A model generated the notes under the pieces. The model did not search any database. It saw nothing but the letters and a program-made list of their open reading frames with translations, and had not been told where the DNA came from. Both the position numbers and the translations under genes were made by a program. Below are positions 45,260-57,795 of a DNA stretch of 64,000 nt, in pieces. Source of the stretch: Oxytricha trifallax (taxonomy: Eukaryota > Ciliophora > Spirotrichea > Sporadotrichida > Oxytrichidae); NCBI GenBank assembly GCA_000711775.1, contig ARYC01017455.1, forward strand, positions 1 through 64,000, in the 5' to 3' direction. Positions within the stretch are counted from its first letter, which is position 1. Every line of letters starts with the position of its first letter.

Positions 45260-46854
45260 TTTTATAAGATTTTAACAATATCTAGTATATATAAACATTT
45301 CCTGCATCATTTTATGTTACTGAATGTTCAAAACTTTTTCTTTAAAATAATTTCTTTTGGAAACTTATCTCCCAAGCATATTTTAATTTTCTACGATATG
45401 ACCTTTGTCAGTTTCTTGCATTCGTTCATATTTTTTAATTATTATTTAGATGCTTCTCAATCGTAGATACATTCTGATTGCTGTTGATCAATGGCTTTGT
45501 CATGTTTTTATTATCGAAAAGCATATCTCCTAATATTTTTATTTGACTTTTCTATTTAATTTATTAAATTAATTTTTAGCATGTTTATAATGTAACTTTT
45601 CTAATAGAATATAATTGTTAATTATTTGACTTTAATAATTAGTATCTTATTTTACTTTAAGATGATATTAATTATTAGACTTTAGCTTTTAATATATGAT
45701 ATAGATATCCACAATCTTCAAAGACCATATCTTTAAACTTTATTCAGTCTTTACTTTTTTATAATACCTTTGCAGATCCATTATGCTCCCAATATATATA
45801 TTTTGAACTCTTTATGCGTTGTTTAAATATATTCCTGTCTCTCTTATAGATCACAAATTTACATCAATACCAATTAAATAAAAATGTTTTTTTGTAGACA
45901 ATTACAGAAAAGAGTTATTCTGAAATTGCATTATCTTTTGTTAATTGACCTTCGTATTTTGCTCCATCTGGCTATTTATTCTTTGTTGTTTGAATCTATT
46001 ACTTGTGTATATTTAGCTTTCTATTGCTAAAATCGCAACTCTTGCTTTTATTTATACCTGAAACATTAGAACATGAAATTTTCAGATTTTAATATTTGTA
46101 ATTTACAAATTTTAGTTAATTACTTGCTTATTTTTAGGAAAATTATCTTAAGTTTTCATTTTATTATAATACATTTTTATTTAAAATTAAATTTCAAACT
46201 CATATTTTTATTTCATATTTATATTCTCTGGTTCAATTCTCCGTGTATTTGAACTTCATTATATGAGCATAATTATCAATATTCAGGACTATATTTCAAT
46301 TAAATCTTATATATTAAGACTTTAAAATATTTGCAATTATAGTAAAGTTAAAACTATTTTCTATTATTCAATTATATATTATCTGTTTCTTGAATTTAAA
46401 TTGATTTAATTGAAATAGTCGAAATAGATACATAATTTGGAATATCTAAATGCTATAAATATCAAGAATTATATTATAAGTCATTATCTAAAAAATATTA
46501 TAATTATTTTATTATTTAAAATATTTTAAATGGGTACTAGTGGTAAATTTTACATAACAAAATATAAAAATATGTTGATATTAAATTAAAACAATTTTAA
46601 TATAAATAATGGGCATAAGAAGAAAAAATATATTTTGTTATAATATATTTCAATATACAACAATGTAAAATTAAAAAATTAGCTTAATATAATATATATA
46701 TATATATATAAAATGCTAAGAATATTTCATCTATTAATAATAAATATTCATTGTATTTAAGGTTGTATATATACACTATTATTATACAATTTTATTTGAA
46801 TGTTTTATAAGAGATGTTTAACACTTTTTAAAGAGAATGAAAACAATTGCCTGA
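45260..46854. other. AT-rich DNA without recognised genes
   Basis: Includes a (TA)n run at about 46693-46712. No supported gene. Confidence 0.5.
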
Positions 46855-47334
46855 GAAATAAAAAAGTAAATTAAATAGTTTATCTTGAAAACACAATACA
46901 ATTATAAGAGTTATGACATTGATAGAAATGGGAATCCGAACAACTGATCAAATTATTAAAAACAATTTGATTTTTATCATTCTTAGATTAATTTAATAAA
47001 ATGGGAGAGTATAGCAAACAAAAGCGATTGGTTAGATGAAGAAAGTTCAATAAAAAAACAGAATATGTATGATTATATTATGATATAATGTTTTATATAT
47101 TGTAAAAGATGCCCTACAAAATCCTAACAATAATAAAATTAATAAATTATTGTTTTGAGATATAGGGATTCATAATATTTTCTAATAAAATCATCATTTA
47201 TTTAGGAATATTTGTTTTAAAAAGATACTATATTCTTTAATTATCAATTTTACGAATAAACTTAAATCTTTTTTATAAAAGGTTATATAAAAGAAACATA
47301 TATTTTTGATAGATAATTATTGTATGTATCCTGA
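46855..47334 (+). pseudogene. Possible ORF relic, one TGA
   Basis: Plus-strand frame of 160 codons with a single internal TGA near 46942. Reads NYKSYDIDRNGNPNN, then INLIKWESIANKSDWLDEES, MYDYIMIQCFIYCKRCP and YFLIKSSFIQEYLFQKD. The first half has protein-like composition; the family is not recognised. In DNA this AT-rich, open frames of this length also arise by chance. Confidence 0.3.
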
Positions 47335-49856
47335 TGTAATGTTACAAAATATTATTTTGACTTGTTTCTTAAAGATATAAATATTGGTAATTAATAATCT
47401 ATATTGATCTAGAGTTAAAATGGGTACTTACAGTGGTGTCTTTATTGAAAAGATATAACATTTTCTATTATACATTTTCTTTTTTTACAGAAAGTTAGGG
47501 GTTAAGGTGGAAATGATTAACAAATATAATTAAATACAAGAATAAAAATAACATAAAATAATAAAAGCATTTAAACAAGGTAGTGTATTGCATAAAGTAT
47601 AAATGGTTTTATTTCTATTAGATCACTTCATAATTTACAAAGGAAATAGAATAAAGCTAGATGTGACAAAGACAATAAAAACATCTCCAAAAGAAAAATC
47701 ATTTATTGATATTGTTGTGGTTTAATTAAGAATTATTAAATGCTTCATATGTTAAATTTGTATTGAATCTATCTAAATTTAGTATATACATGAAATAAAA
47801 CTAATATTTAATATAAGATTTTTTTAACATAGTTAATTTCTAAATCTTTTAATCGATGTTATATGACAATTTTAAGGATTGATAGATAACTATTAAAATG
47901 ATATTGATTATTAAATATAATGAACTTCATTTTTGTAACAGCATATGACATAATTAATTTTATTAGAATTCAAATTAATTAATTATTTTATTATTATTAT
48001 TATTATTATTATTAATATATATTTTAATTTTTATATTTGTCATAGATTATGTCTATTGGTAAATAAGTTGTATAAGCAGTTAATTAGATTGACATACTAT
48101 GAATCTAAAATAGGAAAATGCAAATTTAGAATGAGAGATAATGCTGAAAATGTTATATAATTAAATGAATTATGAATACATGTTAAGATGACTAACAGCA
48201 AGCATAAAGAGTTATAGTTTATTTAACTATTTTTATTTTTTTTAATGTAATACGCTCTGATTTAAATACAAGAAGAACGAAGTTTTTAAGTAAAAATGGA
48301 ATACCAAGATTGATGATAAAAATTTAAAATTAAAGATTTTCTTGCTAAAATTAAAAATAAGTTAAAATGAAATCTTATAAAGACCAAAAACAATACTTAT
48401 TATCCTTTTTATTTATGGGTTGTTTAATAGGTGGCATTTTTTAAATCATAAATTATATAAAAATTATATTCTTTTATTTAATTTAATTTACAAATTCTAA
48501 ACACTCAAAAAAAGAAATATTTTTCTTAAAATATTTCTAATAATTTTTATTGTTTTGCATTATTCATTATTTATAGAAACTATTATTCATCAACAAAAGT
48601 TATAGTTGAAGAAATGCTAATAAGTTAAATAATATTTATCCTTTAATGTATTTAATAATATCTTATTAGTAATAGAAAAAATACATTTTGGAATTCTAAA
48701 TATTTATGGGCTTTATCCATTATGCATTAAAAATACCTTTGAAAATTAAAAAACGTTTGAGTTTCATTCTATTTAGGGATTGATTTGGTCGATAATTACA
48801 TATATATTTTTAATTTAATCAAGCATTTGTTTTATTAATAGTTAATAAAAGAATTAAAAAAAGGATGGTTGATAAAATCTATATTGAAACAAAAGATAAC
48901 ATAAATTGTCTTAACTTTAATAGATTTAAATGGACAAAAATAAAATATTATTATAAATTTAGATTTAAGATTTTATCAATTCTAGTGGACCCCATAAGTA
49001 ATAAAAGCCAAGATTAATTACAATTAGCTTAAAATAATGTATTGATAAGTTAGTTATTTTGAAGGAATCTAAATGAATTAAAATTAGGCAAGTGTAATAA
49101 AAATGTTATGATTGAATAGTGGTAAATTTAATTCTCAAGTTGTTTTTTCAATATATTTTGATTATGGATTAATCATATCACAATAACGAGCTAAATTAAG
49201 ACTCGTATTAAATGTTAATTTTTAAAGATTTGTAAAAAAGTTTTTATGGAGGTGATTATGCTATAAATGATAGATATAAAAGGAATGAAATTTTGATTAG
49301 AGTGATGTGTAAAATAATTCGATTTATTTTAATATTATAATTTTAATTATTTAAAAGAATTCTTTTAGTTCGAGACTTTGAATCATTTATTTTTTTATTT
49401 TTGGAATTATCAATATACTCTCGCTTTAAGTTGTTTGCTAGATTATGTCTTTAATCGTCCTCAAGTTTCATTTATCATCAATACTAATAGTATCATTATT
49501 ATTTTTATTCTTTGAACATCTTTTAAGAAATCTTTAACTGTCTTGAGCTATTAATCAACGACGATTCCTTTTAATTTTAATGTTTTTCTCAATATTTTAA
49601 AAAGCGAAAAGACAAAAGGGAAGATTGAACTTTATAATTAGAATATTTAAACTGAATAATTAGATAAAAATCAGGAATAAGATACATAGATAAGAAGGTA
49701 TGCATTTTGAATCAATTTCAATATATCAGTGTTCGCATATCTTAATATGACTTTTATATTATTTATATTATATTTTAAGTATTTAAATTGCTTCTACAGC
49801 TTCATCACTTTTTATTGATAAAAAGAAATTCACAATCATTTTCATAAATTATTTAA
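47335..49856. other. Extremely AT-rich DNA, no firm gene
   Basis: Contains an (ATT)n run at about 47988-48014 and several chance-length open frames, such as a hydrophobic 79-codon frame from ATG 48367. None has a recognisable motif. Confidence 0.4.
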
Positions 49857-50066
49857 ATGGGGTTTTATTATTTTTATAATATTAAACAACATAATAAAAA
49901 AACATTAAATATGCTTAAACAAAAGCATTCACATAATACATTTTATAATCTTTAAGCTCTAGTGATACTATTTTTGTTAACATACATACATATATATTTC
50001 TATAAGACTCTTATTCATCTTCTGAATGAGGAAAAGTTAAAAAAATATATTTACAATAAAAATTGA
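49857..50066 (+). CDS. Small ORF with one membrane segment
   Basis: 69 residues from ATG 49857 to TGA 50064-50066. A hydrophobic stretch (LQALVILFLLTYIHIYFY) is followed by a charged tail (LLNEEKLKKYIYNKN). No family is recognised, and it could be fortuitous. Confidence 0.25.
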
Positions 50067-50954
50067 TAATTTTAAAAGTGAATTACGTTTATAATGCTTT
50101 TTCAAGTGCATTTTACCAATAAATAAAATACTTTTACAACAATGTAAATTGATTAATAGGAACATATGTATTAAATTTAGGCTCTACAGATAATTAATTT
50201 TATTAGACATGAACTTGATTATTTGGCGATTGATAAAGCTTATTATAAAATATGGCAATAAATTTAATTGAAACTTTAAAACCAAACTATTTAATGAGCT
50301 GTATTTCACGTTACATGGTCATTAATGCATATTATTAATGAGAATGTTTTCTAAGGATACTTAATAAATGACATTATTCTGTAAAATTTATACAATAACT
50401 GATAAACTACAATAAGTTGTTGAAAAAGTTTATATAATCGTATATCTCTTTTTTATATAAGCATTAAAAGATGCCCAATTATTAATAGTTCAGATGACAT
50501 TACAATTAATTTATTAAGTTTAATCGTTATTAATGAAACATCCAAATATGTAGTATCTTGATATGCTAATTCAATTTCTACTTTATAGTTGTATATACTT
50601 TTTTTAGACAATATATTTTAAGGTAAACTTTATGCTTTGTATGATAAAGATTGTGTTACAACAAAAATAATTTTATTATTAATCGACGGAGAAGATAATA
50701 TAATCGCTTAATTACTTATTAAAAATAAGAAATCATCGAGTTTTTTTTAAAAACTTTATATAAAGGTCTTACTTTGTTTGCATGTCATGAATATGATGCA
50801 ATTCTGATGGAATTAACTAAAGATTGTATATTTCTGCAAAAGAAACCATTAATATGCTAAATGATTGTCAGTAAGTGAAAAATAAAGATTTTATTTAATT
50901 CATAATTTATACTATATGAAATGTTAAATGGGACTAATTAGAAATAAGATATAA
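50067..50954. other. AT-rich DNA with coding-like scraps
   Basis: Plus-strand scraps around 50620-50860 read GKLYALYDKDCVTTKII and LFACHEYDAILMELTKDC in neighbouring frames. A resemblance of the latter to the exonuclease II region of B-family polymerases is too weak to name a gene. Confidence 0.25.
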
Positions 50955-51600
50955 ATGACTTCCTTTTACATTCAAAATCTCTTGTATTCTAACCCAATCG
51001 ATAGAGTTAAGTTATGTTAAAATTATTAAAATAACAATTCAAAACCATATTAATTGTATGAAAATAATGTGTTTTAACAAGGTAACATATCTAAATCTAA
51101 CTATTATTGGATGATCATAGCTCAAACCAATTGTGGTAAGAGTTATATGACAAATAATATATTTACTAATGAGAAATATTATATTTTACATGGTTAAAAC
51201 ATAAGAAGTGTTTATATTTTGTCTTACATTCAAGGTACATTATTAGACATAAAGAAATTAAATTAAAGAACAATTATAAAACAAATTTTACTTTAAATTA
51301 GCTGACTTTGAAGATTTAGATTTATAAATTAATATGACTGTTAAAAGTATCTTTAAATTTAAGAAAATATATTTGAATAACACACAGGAAAATAGTATAT
51401 TTATAAATCATAGAAGCACAACTAATCATTCCTTATTTATACTGGATAATTTTTTTAATAAATAGGAGGTTGATATATAATTGATTATTAATTGTGGGAA
51501 CTTAATACTGAAGGTTAAAGTGTTAATATTACTGTAAATTTAAAGTGGATAAACTGCAAAAGGATTAGCTTAAAAGAACAAAATGAAGTGAAAACCACAT
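50955..51600 (+). pseudogene. P-loop ATPase-like ORF, possibly packaging type
   Basis: ATG 50955 to TGA 51303-51305 is an intact 117-codon frame. It reads MTSFYIQNLLYSNPIDRVKL, YYWMIIAQTNCGKSYMTNNI (Walker A, AxxxxGKS) and SVYILSYIQGTLLD. Directly after the stop, one frame away, the sequence continues ADFEDLDLQINM, then SLFILDNFFNKQEVDIQLII (Walker B-like) and LKVKVLILLQ, whose final Gln falls where FtsK/A32-type packaging ATPases have their conserved Gln. Such ATPases occur in Polinton/Maverick elements and related viruses, and in the Tlr elements of the Tetrahymena germline. The match rests on short motifs and a frameshift must be assumed. Confidence 0.35.
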
Positions 51601-51804
51601 TTATCTGCCAATAGTAATGAGGATGATGATGAAGCATGAACAATTTAAACTTAACGTGAAAGTGATTTAAGTCCTACTGATTTTAATATTTTTATATTAA
51701 GATTTTACAAAAGAATCTTTATTCTTATATGAATATAAAAAGATAATAACTCGGTCAAAGTCTATACTGCTAAGAAAAAGTTTAATAGATTTATGTATAA
51801 TTTA
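51601..51804. other. AT-rich interval
   Basis: No feature recognised up to the inverted-repeat element. Confidence 0.35.
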
Positions 51805-52912
51805 ATATTTGGGTATTGACTTCAATTACTCACCAATGACGTCAATCATTCACCATCAACGTCAATTACTCACTAGTGTTTATAAATGGTATAAGTAGAA
51901 CAGTAAATTTTGATTAGAGCTTAAAGCTGGGTTCTACGGGTGTTACCTCTATCAGAGTCACAGGAGGGGAGACCCCTTATTTGATACTAAATCAAAATGA
52001 TTACTAGCATAAATCATGTTGGTTACAAGCTCCTTGTGAAGGTTCGGAGGCTATTCAAGATGACACATAAACAGAGCGGTGCCTTTCCGGCGAACTGGTA
52101 TTCTGAATGTAAAATTTTTTCAAATCTGATTAATGAAGTTATACATCTCCTTCCTACTCAATATAGTCAATGAGGGCAACAACTCTTACCTCACAACCTT
52201 AGAAAATATGCAAGACTTCACAGTAGAACGAAGATAATCACAGCATAAACCTAAACTCAAACGTCAAATCTTCAAGACATCATAATGATATATTAAGAAG
52301 CAGCTAAATAACATCAATCTGGGAACAAGAGGTGGGAAAAAAAAATTAACTTAGCATTTATAACAAAAAACAAGTTCAAAAATCTAGAAACAACTCAAAA
52401 AATTTGTTCCTTAACTGCTTTACACTCTCTTGCTTAAATGTTTTCCTTTACAACCTAAAACAAATAAGTTCTCTCGCAGTAAACTAAGAAGAGATCCAAA
52501 AGTAAAAATAGCGATTTGGAAATTATTCAATTAAGAATCAGAAAAGTACTTACTCCTCATAAAAAATTTGGTAAATAAGAAAAAGTTATTCTCTTTAAAA
52601 GGAAACTTATGGACTTCAATATCGTATGATACACATAGAGGACATAGTCAGGAGAAAGGTAGGTTGACAAAAGCCATGTAGCCCACTTGACCATTGCTAT
52701 AAAATAATTCTTAATTAGTATTTTTAGGGGGGGGTTCCAACCCTTGTGACTCCGCTAGGATGTGTACTCAAACAACCATACTTGAAATATCTGTTCAAAA
52801 TTTAAACGTGCTATGCTAAATTTTACTGTTTATAAATACTGGTGAGTAATTGACGTTATTGTTAGCGATTGAAGTCATTGGTGAGTTATTGACTTCAATA
52901 CCCGAATATTTT
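51805..52912. mobile_element. 1.1-kb element with about 115-bp terminal inverted repeats
   Basis: The left end AATATTTGGGTATTGACTTC with CTCACCAATGACGTCAATC and CAACGTCAATTACTCAC is mirrored at 52800-52912. The interior is GC-richer and holds a hairpin-bearing stretch (AGGGGAGACCCCTTATTTG) and a G-run with GGTTCCAACCC at 52729-52745. No transposase was found. It is probably non-autonomous. Confidence 0.7.
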
Positions 52913-53253
52913 TCAAATAGTATATTTAAAGGCATATTAATCAGTTTATTGAGTAAAAAATAAGTATTTTTGTTGAAAAAGCTCAAAGAAAATTATTTAA
53001 TTAAGAAATGTATTAAAAAGCTAATGAAGTGATGATTGCGATAAATCAACCCAAATAAAGAATAACCATTAAATTAGAAAATGTTATTATTAAAATAAAT
53101 TGTCATCTTCATTTTGAAATCAATAAAACTCCAAAATCAAGTATATATTTGTAATTATTAATAGGAAATTGATAAATATTAATTTCCCTAATAAATAGAA
53201 CGGATAACCTTTTAAATGAAGATTTTACAGGATCTCATTCATAATAATTATAA
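52913..53253. other. AT-rich interval
   Basis: No feature recognised. Confidence 0.35.
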
Positions 53254-53613
53254 ATGTATTCTTTGAGCAGTAATGCTTGCCCTGTCTCTGAGAGAAGTTG
53301 TAGCTTCAATTAAGTATAGAAGGATAATAATAAAGGAAGTTATTTCTTTCTGGTGGATACATTAACTAGGGCGACAGGAAGAATAAAAAAGAAGTCCCAA
53401 TTTTTCAATATTCTATATATTTAATAATTTTTTCTGCTATTTTTAATTGGATGGTTATTGCCTTCTATTTTCCTCATTATTTATTTGTATAACTATTTGT
53501 ATTTATCATAATCTTTGTTACTACTTATTGGTCTTTTTATAATTCAACAATTCTTAGCTGTATCTTCAATTCTCTTACCGTTTAATTTTAACCGATATTT
53601 TATTTTATTATGA
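53254..53613 (+). CDS. Small membrane protein, 119 residues, unknown function
   Basis: ATG 53254 to TGA 53611-53613 without interruption. The soluble N-terminus MYSLSSNACPVSERSCSFNQ and SYFFLVDTLTRATGRIKKKS is followed by two or three hydrophobic segments (FFLLFLIGWLLPSIFLIIY; SLLLLIGLFIIQQFLAVSSI). The N-terminal 50 codons are markedly GC-richer than the flanks, as expected for a macronucleus-destined segment; the hydrophobic part is more AT-rich and could be fortuitous reading into spacer DNA. Confidence 0.4.
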
Positions 53614-53732
53614 AATAACTAATCTATTAAGATTATTTTACTAATCTTTAATTTCATAGTAATTATTATTACTAAAATGTAATTAAATATCCATTAGTAC
53701 TACAATTATTATGTATTTATATTTCTAGATAC

Positions 53733-53868
53733 CTGCTTATGATCATGCCTTTCAGCCCTTCTATGACAATGATTTATTTTCTGGACTTCCACCTCATTGT
53801 CATCATCTTCGATAGAATCAGCTCTATTATCTCCAGAATCCACGACTTCTTCCATTAAATAAAAGCGC
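53733..53868 (-). CDS. Exon-like segment, acidic
   Basis: Bounded by a TATACAG acceptor and a GTATCT donor on the minus strand. It reads RFYLMEEVVDSGDNRADS, IEDDDNEVEVQKINHCHRRA and ERHDHKQ. The base composition is distinctly coding-like in an AT-rich setting. A fragment of an unrecognised gene. Confidence 0.45.
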
Positions 53869-55099
53869 CTGTATATGAATTATTAAATATATCAGATAAA
53901 TTATCATCTTAGGTACTTACCACTTTTAACACATAAATTGACTTTAATTGTATATTATTTTTTATCAACGCTTTTATTATCATTACTTATTCTTATTATT
54001 GTAGTATATTTTGGATTTATTTCATTTTGCTTTGGTGGTTATTCTACTTTACATTATTATATAAAAAAACCTATAAAACCTCGTATTAAAGATATAACTA
54101 AAATATTATCGTCTATTTTATATTTTTAATATAAAAATCCAATTAAATTAATGCATACAAAAGGTGTCAATAATTCTTTAAATATCTAGCTTACCATAAC
54201 AAATAAATAAATTAAATTAAAAAAAGCTCTTATCTTATCCAAGTTAAAAATTTATTAATATATTATATCGATTTGAGATATATTTTGTTTCTATATTTTT
54301 TAGTTTATTCTAACTCATTTCTTTTTGTAATTCTATAACATATAAGTTCTTCTTTTTTAAATTTTAACTATATCTTTAATTAATAGATTTATGTATTAAC
54401 ATGTTATTCTAATTTCGTTTAGATCTCTTGTCATTTAATCATGCTTGAAAATTCTACATTTATATATAACACAGACCCATAATAATAATAATAATATCAG
54501 CCATTTTGTAGTAAGGCATATATTTAACGGATATACATTTAAAAACTACTATTTAAAATATTCTTGCCAATACTTATATCTTTCATCTTCTTACATTAAG
54601 CAACTCATTCGATTCATATATAAAATATTTAAAATCACAATTTAATAGTATCAAACATAGTTTTTAGGTAATAATTAAAAAAATATATAATTAATATATT
54701 CAAAATGTCTTAATACAATTCTTTTAGAATAATTAAATGAAAATATTTATTTATTATAACTATCAAAGGAAGGAAAGAAGCATATTATCAAATTTAAATT
54801 ATTAAGTAAGCTAAAAAAGAAGAGGTATATAAGATTAGAATCATTAAGTTAATAAATCATTAGGCATTAAAGAAGATTATTCAATGTATAAATTTCGCAA
54901 TTATCTTTTAAGTTAGCTTGAATTATTAATAAAATACATAACAAAAAGGTAAAATAAATAATTTCAAATATAAGGATTAGTGTATTTATAAATGCCAAGT
55001 ATTTAAGGTAGATTCCTTAAGTTTATTAAAGAGGGTGTTTTAGACTACACCAATTGTTATATCGATTGATTTAATATCGGAATATACAATGGCAATGCG
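53869..55099. other. AT-rich DNA, hydrophobic chance ORFs
   Basis: Open frames at 53938-54129 and 54445-54645 translate to Leu/Ile/Tyr-rich strings typical of unconstrained AT-rich DNA. No supported gene. Confidence 0.4.
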
Positions 55100-55694
55100 C
55101 TTTTTATTCTTTTGAAGCGGGTTGTTATTTACTGAGTGATTCATCTGTATTGTCAATCTTTCTTTCAGCTGTACTTAGTTTTCCGTAGATTTCCTCATTC
55201 CAAATTTATCCAACACTTTTACTTATATTAAAGAAGACTGCTTGAATGTTGTTTTGGTTTTCTAAAATGAGCTCTGTAATCTCCACTCAACTCTTTGAAG
55301 CTCTTAATTAAATTACCCTCCTACTTGCTAATTATCTCAAATGTCTTTCTTACTACATCATAATTTTTTCCAACCTTCGCTCTACAAATGGTATTGCTAA
55401 CTTAACTTAGTCAGCGTTATTCTTGGTTTGCTCCAAATGACTTCTCTATTTGTTGCTCAAGTTAGGGAGGGTACTGATTAAATATTTTTGAGCCATTCTT
55501 TCTATCTTCACCCACTCCTATCATCATCCAAGCCACCTGCTTCATTTTCAATTGAGAGCTTCTTGGATTTGAACTTCTTGAATAGAAAAAACACTGATTG
55601 ACTTCAGCAAACCTACACACATTCCATCATCTTAGCTAGTCTTATGTATATTATAAGGCGTGTCTAACTCCATACGCATTCCTTCCACTTCCAT
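55100..55694 (-). pseudogene. Frameshifted ORF relic, Gln/Lys-rich
   Basis: ATG 55692-55694 opens MEVEGMRMELDTPYNIHKTS. After changes of frame it continues EQQIEKSFGANQEQR, CRAKVGKNYDVVRKTFEIIS, NLIKSFKELSGDYRA, and ISKSVGQIWNEEIYGKL with AERKIDNTDESLSKQQP. The amphipathic helical character resembles the coiled-coil gene at 14077-15575, but no specific shared block was found. Function unknown. Confidence 0.45.
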
Positions 55695-56620
55695 AACTAA
55701 AAACGATTAATGTTGAATTTCATGAGAAGTTTGAATGATATAAATATCAAATTAAATTCAATATTCCTCATAGTTACTTACTTTTAATGTAGCTGTCATT
55801 GAATCCTCATTTAAATTCTAGCCTATCGTTTTTTTATTATTGATGGGAAATGAATGCGAGACCTATTTCATAAATATTTAGACTATTTACTGAGATTGCT
55901 GCTAACTAATACAAAGAAAATCATTGACATTAGTTTTAAACCCAGTATATTTCCATGAATTACTTCTATCTGTTGATTTTGTTCTCGTAATCTAAAATTG
56001 ACCATCAAAACGATATCAACTATTATGATGACCGGTTCTGTTTCTTAGGGTGCCTGAAAATACGTATTATAATATAAGTTATATTACAAATCGTGCTACA
56101 CCTTCTTCCATTCTTTTTTAAGTTATAAATTAAATATTTTTCTTAATTAAAACATCTTAAATTTAAATTATAAAAACACTAAATACCTGGTTGTCACCAT
56201 TAAATACACTAATCCTTATACTCAAAATTATTTATTTTACCTTTTTGTTCTCTATTTTATTAATATTATGTCATGTATAATTTCTATATTGATTCAATAA
56301 TATTGTAGAAATACAATTGATTTGGGAAAAAAAGTAAATGCAATTTGATTAGTAGTGATCCTAATTTGTATCGGTAAACTTTATAATTTTAAAATGATTA
56401 TATTATCAGATTACGCTTTTAATAGTATCCTTATTGATCAGTAATTAAATATAAACAAATTGTACAGATTTATTAAAAACGTTTTTTTAAATATTAAGGC
56501 GTAACAATTAAAATTGTACAAATTGTACATTGTACAGTTTAAGAGATAAAGATATTTTTATTGAAATTGTACAAATATGTAATTAGATAATTAGTTTGAA
56601 GATTATTAAAAAATTACATT
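55695..56620. other. AT-rich DNA with TTGTACA repeats
   Basis: 56300-56335 carries a TTGTAGAAATACA end like that of the palindromic MITE family. 56455-56570 contains several TTGTACA words in both orientations. No gene is supported. It ends at the AAT duplicated by the TBE. Confidence 0.4.
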
Positions 56621-56623
56621 AAT

Positions 56624-56710
56624 CAAAACCCCAAAACCCCTTAGTGAGGTTTATAAGTGCTTTGATTAGTAGGGTAAAGTTGGGGTTTTATTAGGGTTAG
56701 TAGAGAAATT
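56624..56710 (+). repeat. TBE left terminal inverted repeat
   Basis: Starts with the 17-base C4A4 block and is nearly identical to the complement of 60660-60746. Confidence 0.95.
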
Positions 56711-56727
56711 AGGCCAGTTTGCAAAAT

Positions 56728-57789
56728 GAGAAATAGAAATTAGCGATTTTGGGGTCTATTTATGATGAGAAATATTTAGATTTACTGCTTAAGCTTAGGT
56801 ATGGTGCGAGTATTAATATAGACTAACTCAAACCAGTTATGAATTATGCTGCTATAGCTAAGCTCCTGCGCAAGAGTGCCTCAACAGTTAGGTATCATTG
56901 CTTGTTAGCTGTTTAGCATTTCAATTCTGGTTCTTGATAACATCCTGTAAGAAAATAAAAGTTCTCTTAGCACCATATTGAATATCTCTGCGATTCTAAG
57001 ACTCTTAAGTATTGGGCACATTTCCCACTTGACTAGCGAGCTGTGATGTTTCATCGCAAGTTTCCTGACATGCGTATCTCACCATAGACTATCGCAAATA
57101 TTTATTGAAGGAATGGTATTGCCTTCAAGACTGTCAATAGAGTGAAGAGAGTGATTGACTTTACTCTGCCATTTTATAGTAATAATTTAAACTATATATA
57201 TGATTAAATGCAGAGGTCTGTTGATAATAACATCAAGTTCATACACGCTGATGAAGCTGTGTTTACGTTCAACACCTTTATTAATAAGTCTTGGTACAAG
57301 AAGTACGATAATATAGAAGTGTATGACTAAAAGGTTAAGGTTGTCACTCACGCAATTTTGGCTGGTATCAGTGAAGATTCAGGCTTAGAAACTTATGTTA
57401 TTCATCCTCGCTCTATTAAGCGAGAGCAGTATATAGAGTTCTTACATAAGCTAAGAGATAAGTACAACGATCAAGAGATCATCCTGTTTGTTGATAACCT
57501 CTCAGTTCATAAGACTAAGGAATCTAAGAAAGCTTATGAAGAATTAAAGATAACTCCTGTGTATAACGTTCCTTACAGTCCTCAATTTAATGGAATCGAA
57601 TTCTATTGGAGTTAGATTAAGACTCACTACAAGAAACTCTTGCTGTATCACCTAATGCATGATCTACCAATCGACACAGTAGACTTAATACAGAGTAGTT
57701 GCAAGAGAGTGGGTAAAGACTAGACTACGATATGTGCAAGGAAAGGAAGAATGAATGTTTATTAATAAGTGTTAGACTTAAATGAATGA
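56728..57789 (+). pseudogene. TBE transposase (DD34E)
   Basis: Open in one frame from about 56728 to TGA 57787-57789 except for a TGA near 56935. No ATG precedes the homologous start (LAILGSIYDEKYLDLL). It has IAKLLRKSASTVRYHCLLAV in the helix-turn-helix region, then IHADEAVFTFNTFINKSWY, GISEDSGLETYVIHP, LFVDNLSVHKT and NGIEFYWS with 34-residue spacing. All three catalytic acids are present. The C-terminus reads VYQQVLDLNE. Compared with 28004-29052 the frame is intact across the region where that copy has its indel. The start and the TGA are the only visible defects. Confidence 0.9.
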
Positions 57790-57795
57790 ATTATT

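Noticed and set aside
48761-49200. Possible retroviral-type integrase in the AT-rich region
   Set aside because: Short strings such as GIDLVD and NKNVMIEQW looked suggestive, but on recounting they fall in different frames with TGA between them; composition alone can produce them.
50600-50860. Possible protein-primed DNA polymerase exonuclease motif
   Set aside because: Only one weak motif (CHEYDAILMEL) and no polymerase motifs downstream.
53938-54645. Two hydrophobic ORFs suggesting membrane proteins
   Set aside because: Leu/Ile/Tyr/Phe-rich translations are expected from T-rich DNA; no start context, motif or composition change.
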